Assembly (NCBI GenBank): GCA_012512355.1
Contig: JAAZEI010000316.1
Coordinates: 1 to 5,484 of the forward strand
Direction of reading: 5' to 3'
DNA from: Clostridiales bacterium
GTDB lineage: Bacteria; Bacillota; Clostridia; Christensenellales; Aristaeellaceae
Length of the DNA stretch: 5,484 bases
Part shown: positions 5,444 to 5,484 of the stretch, one piece after another
Numbering within the stretch: the stretch's first letter is position 1
How the letters are laid out: each line of letters begins with the position of its first letter
Program-made: the position numbers and the translations under genes
Notes under the pieces: model-generated
What the model was told of the DNA's origin: nothing
Seen by the model: the letters and a program-made list of their open reading frames with translations, nothing else
The model's database searches: none

Positions 5444-5484
5444 AATCTCTCCTCCGGCATCTGCTGAATGAAGGGAATTTATAC
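5444..5484 (+). other. Right edge; possible ribosome binding site of a next gene
   Basis: Forty-one bases follow the phosphodiesterase frame. GAAGGGA at 5468-5474 lies 10 bases from the window end and could serve a start codon just beyond it. No terminator is visible in this short stretch, so a downstream gene could be cotranscribed. This is a weak inference. Confidence 0.2.

Overview
The window looks like a chromosomal segment of an anaerobic Gram-positive bacterium of the Clostridia/Firmicutes type. Three things suggest this: strong AGAAAGGA/GAGGAGG-type ribosome binding sites, sigma-A promoters of the TTGACA/TATACT kind, and a PerR-like regulator beside a peroxiredoxin and cell-wall-directed secreted proteins. 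No species can be named from the sequence. All genes look like ordinary housekeeping or surface genes. There is no CRISPR array, tRNA, rRNA or insertion sequence that I can see.

Layout. (1) Positions 1-448, minus strand: the first 149 codons of a secreted FMN-binding-domain protein with an ApbE-type flavinylation motif; it runs off the left edge. (2) Positions 449-767: a divergent control region of about 320 bases. It holds a possible minus-strand promoter, a small GC-rich inverted repeat, a strong plus-strand promoter, and a 19-bp Fur/PerR-like operator over the expected transcription start. (3) Positions 768-1151: a PerR-type peroxide regulator, probably starting at TTG. (4) Positions 1236-1928: a Prx6-type peroxiredoxin, closed by a strong terminator at 1948-1977. 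(5) Positions 2145-4394: a 749-residue secreted protein with four fasciclin (FAS1) domains of equal length and a C-terminal peptidoglycan-binding domain, followed by a strong terminator at 4451-4486. (6) Positions 4691-5443: a cytoplasmic-type glycerophosphodiester phosphodiesterase whose frame is cut by a TGA at codon 193, while the remaining 57 codons still encode the normal end of the family.

How the parts fit. The regulator and the peroxiredoxin form a compact peroxide-defence unit: the regulator keeps the full PerR metal-ligand set, and its own promoter carries a matching palindrome. The divergent flavoprotein may share this redox-responsive control, but that is inference. The FAS1 protein is a separate transcription unit for a cell-wall-held adhesive or matrix protein. 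The phosphodiesterase is again separate and probably broken.

I did not find a clearly new multi-gene system. The best leads are the in-frame TGA in the phosphodiesterase, the mosaic near-identity among three of the four FAS1 repeats, and the autoregulatory operator/TTG-start arrangement of the PerR-like gene.
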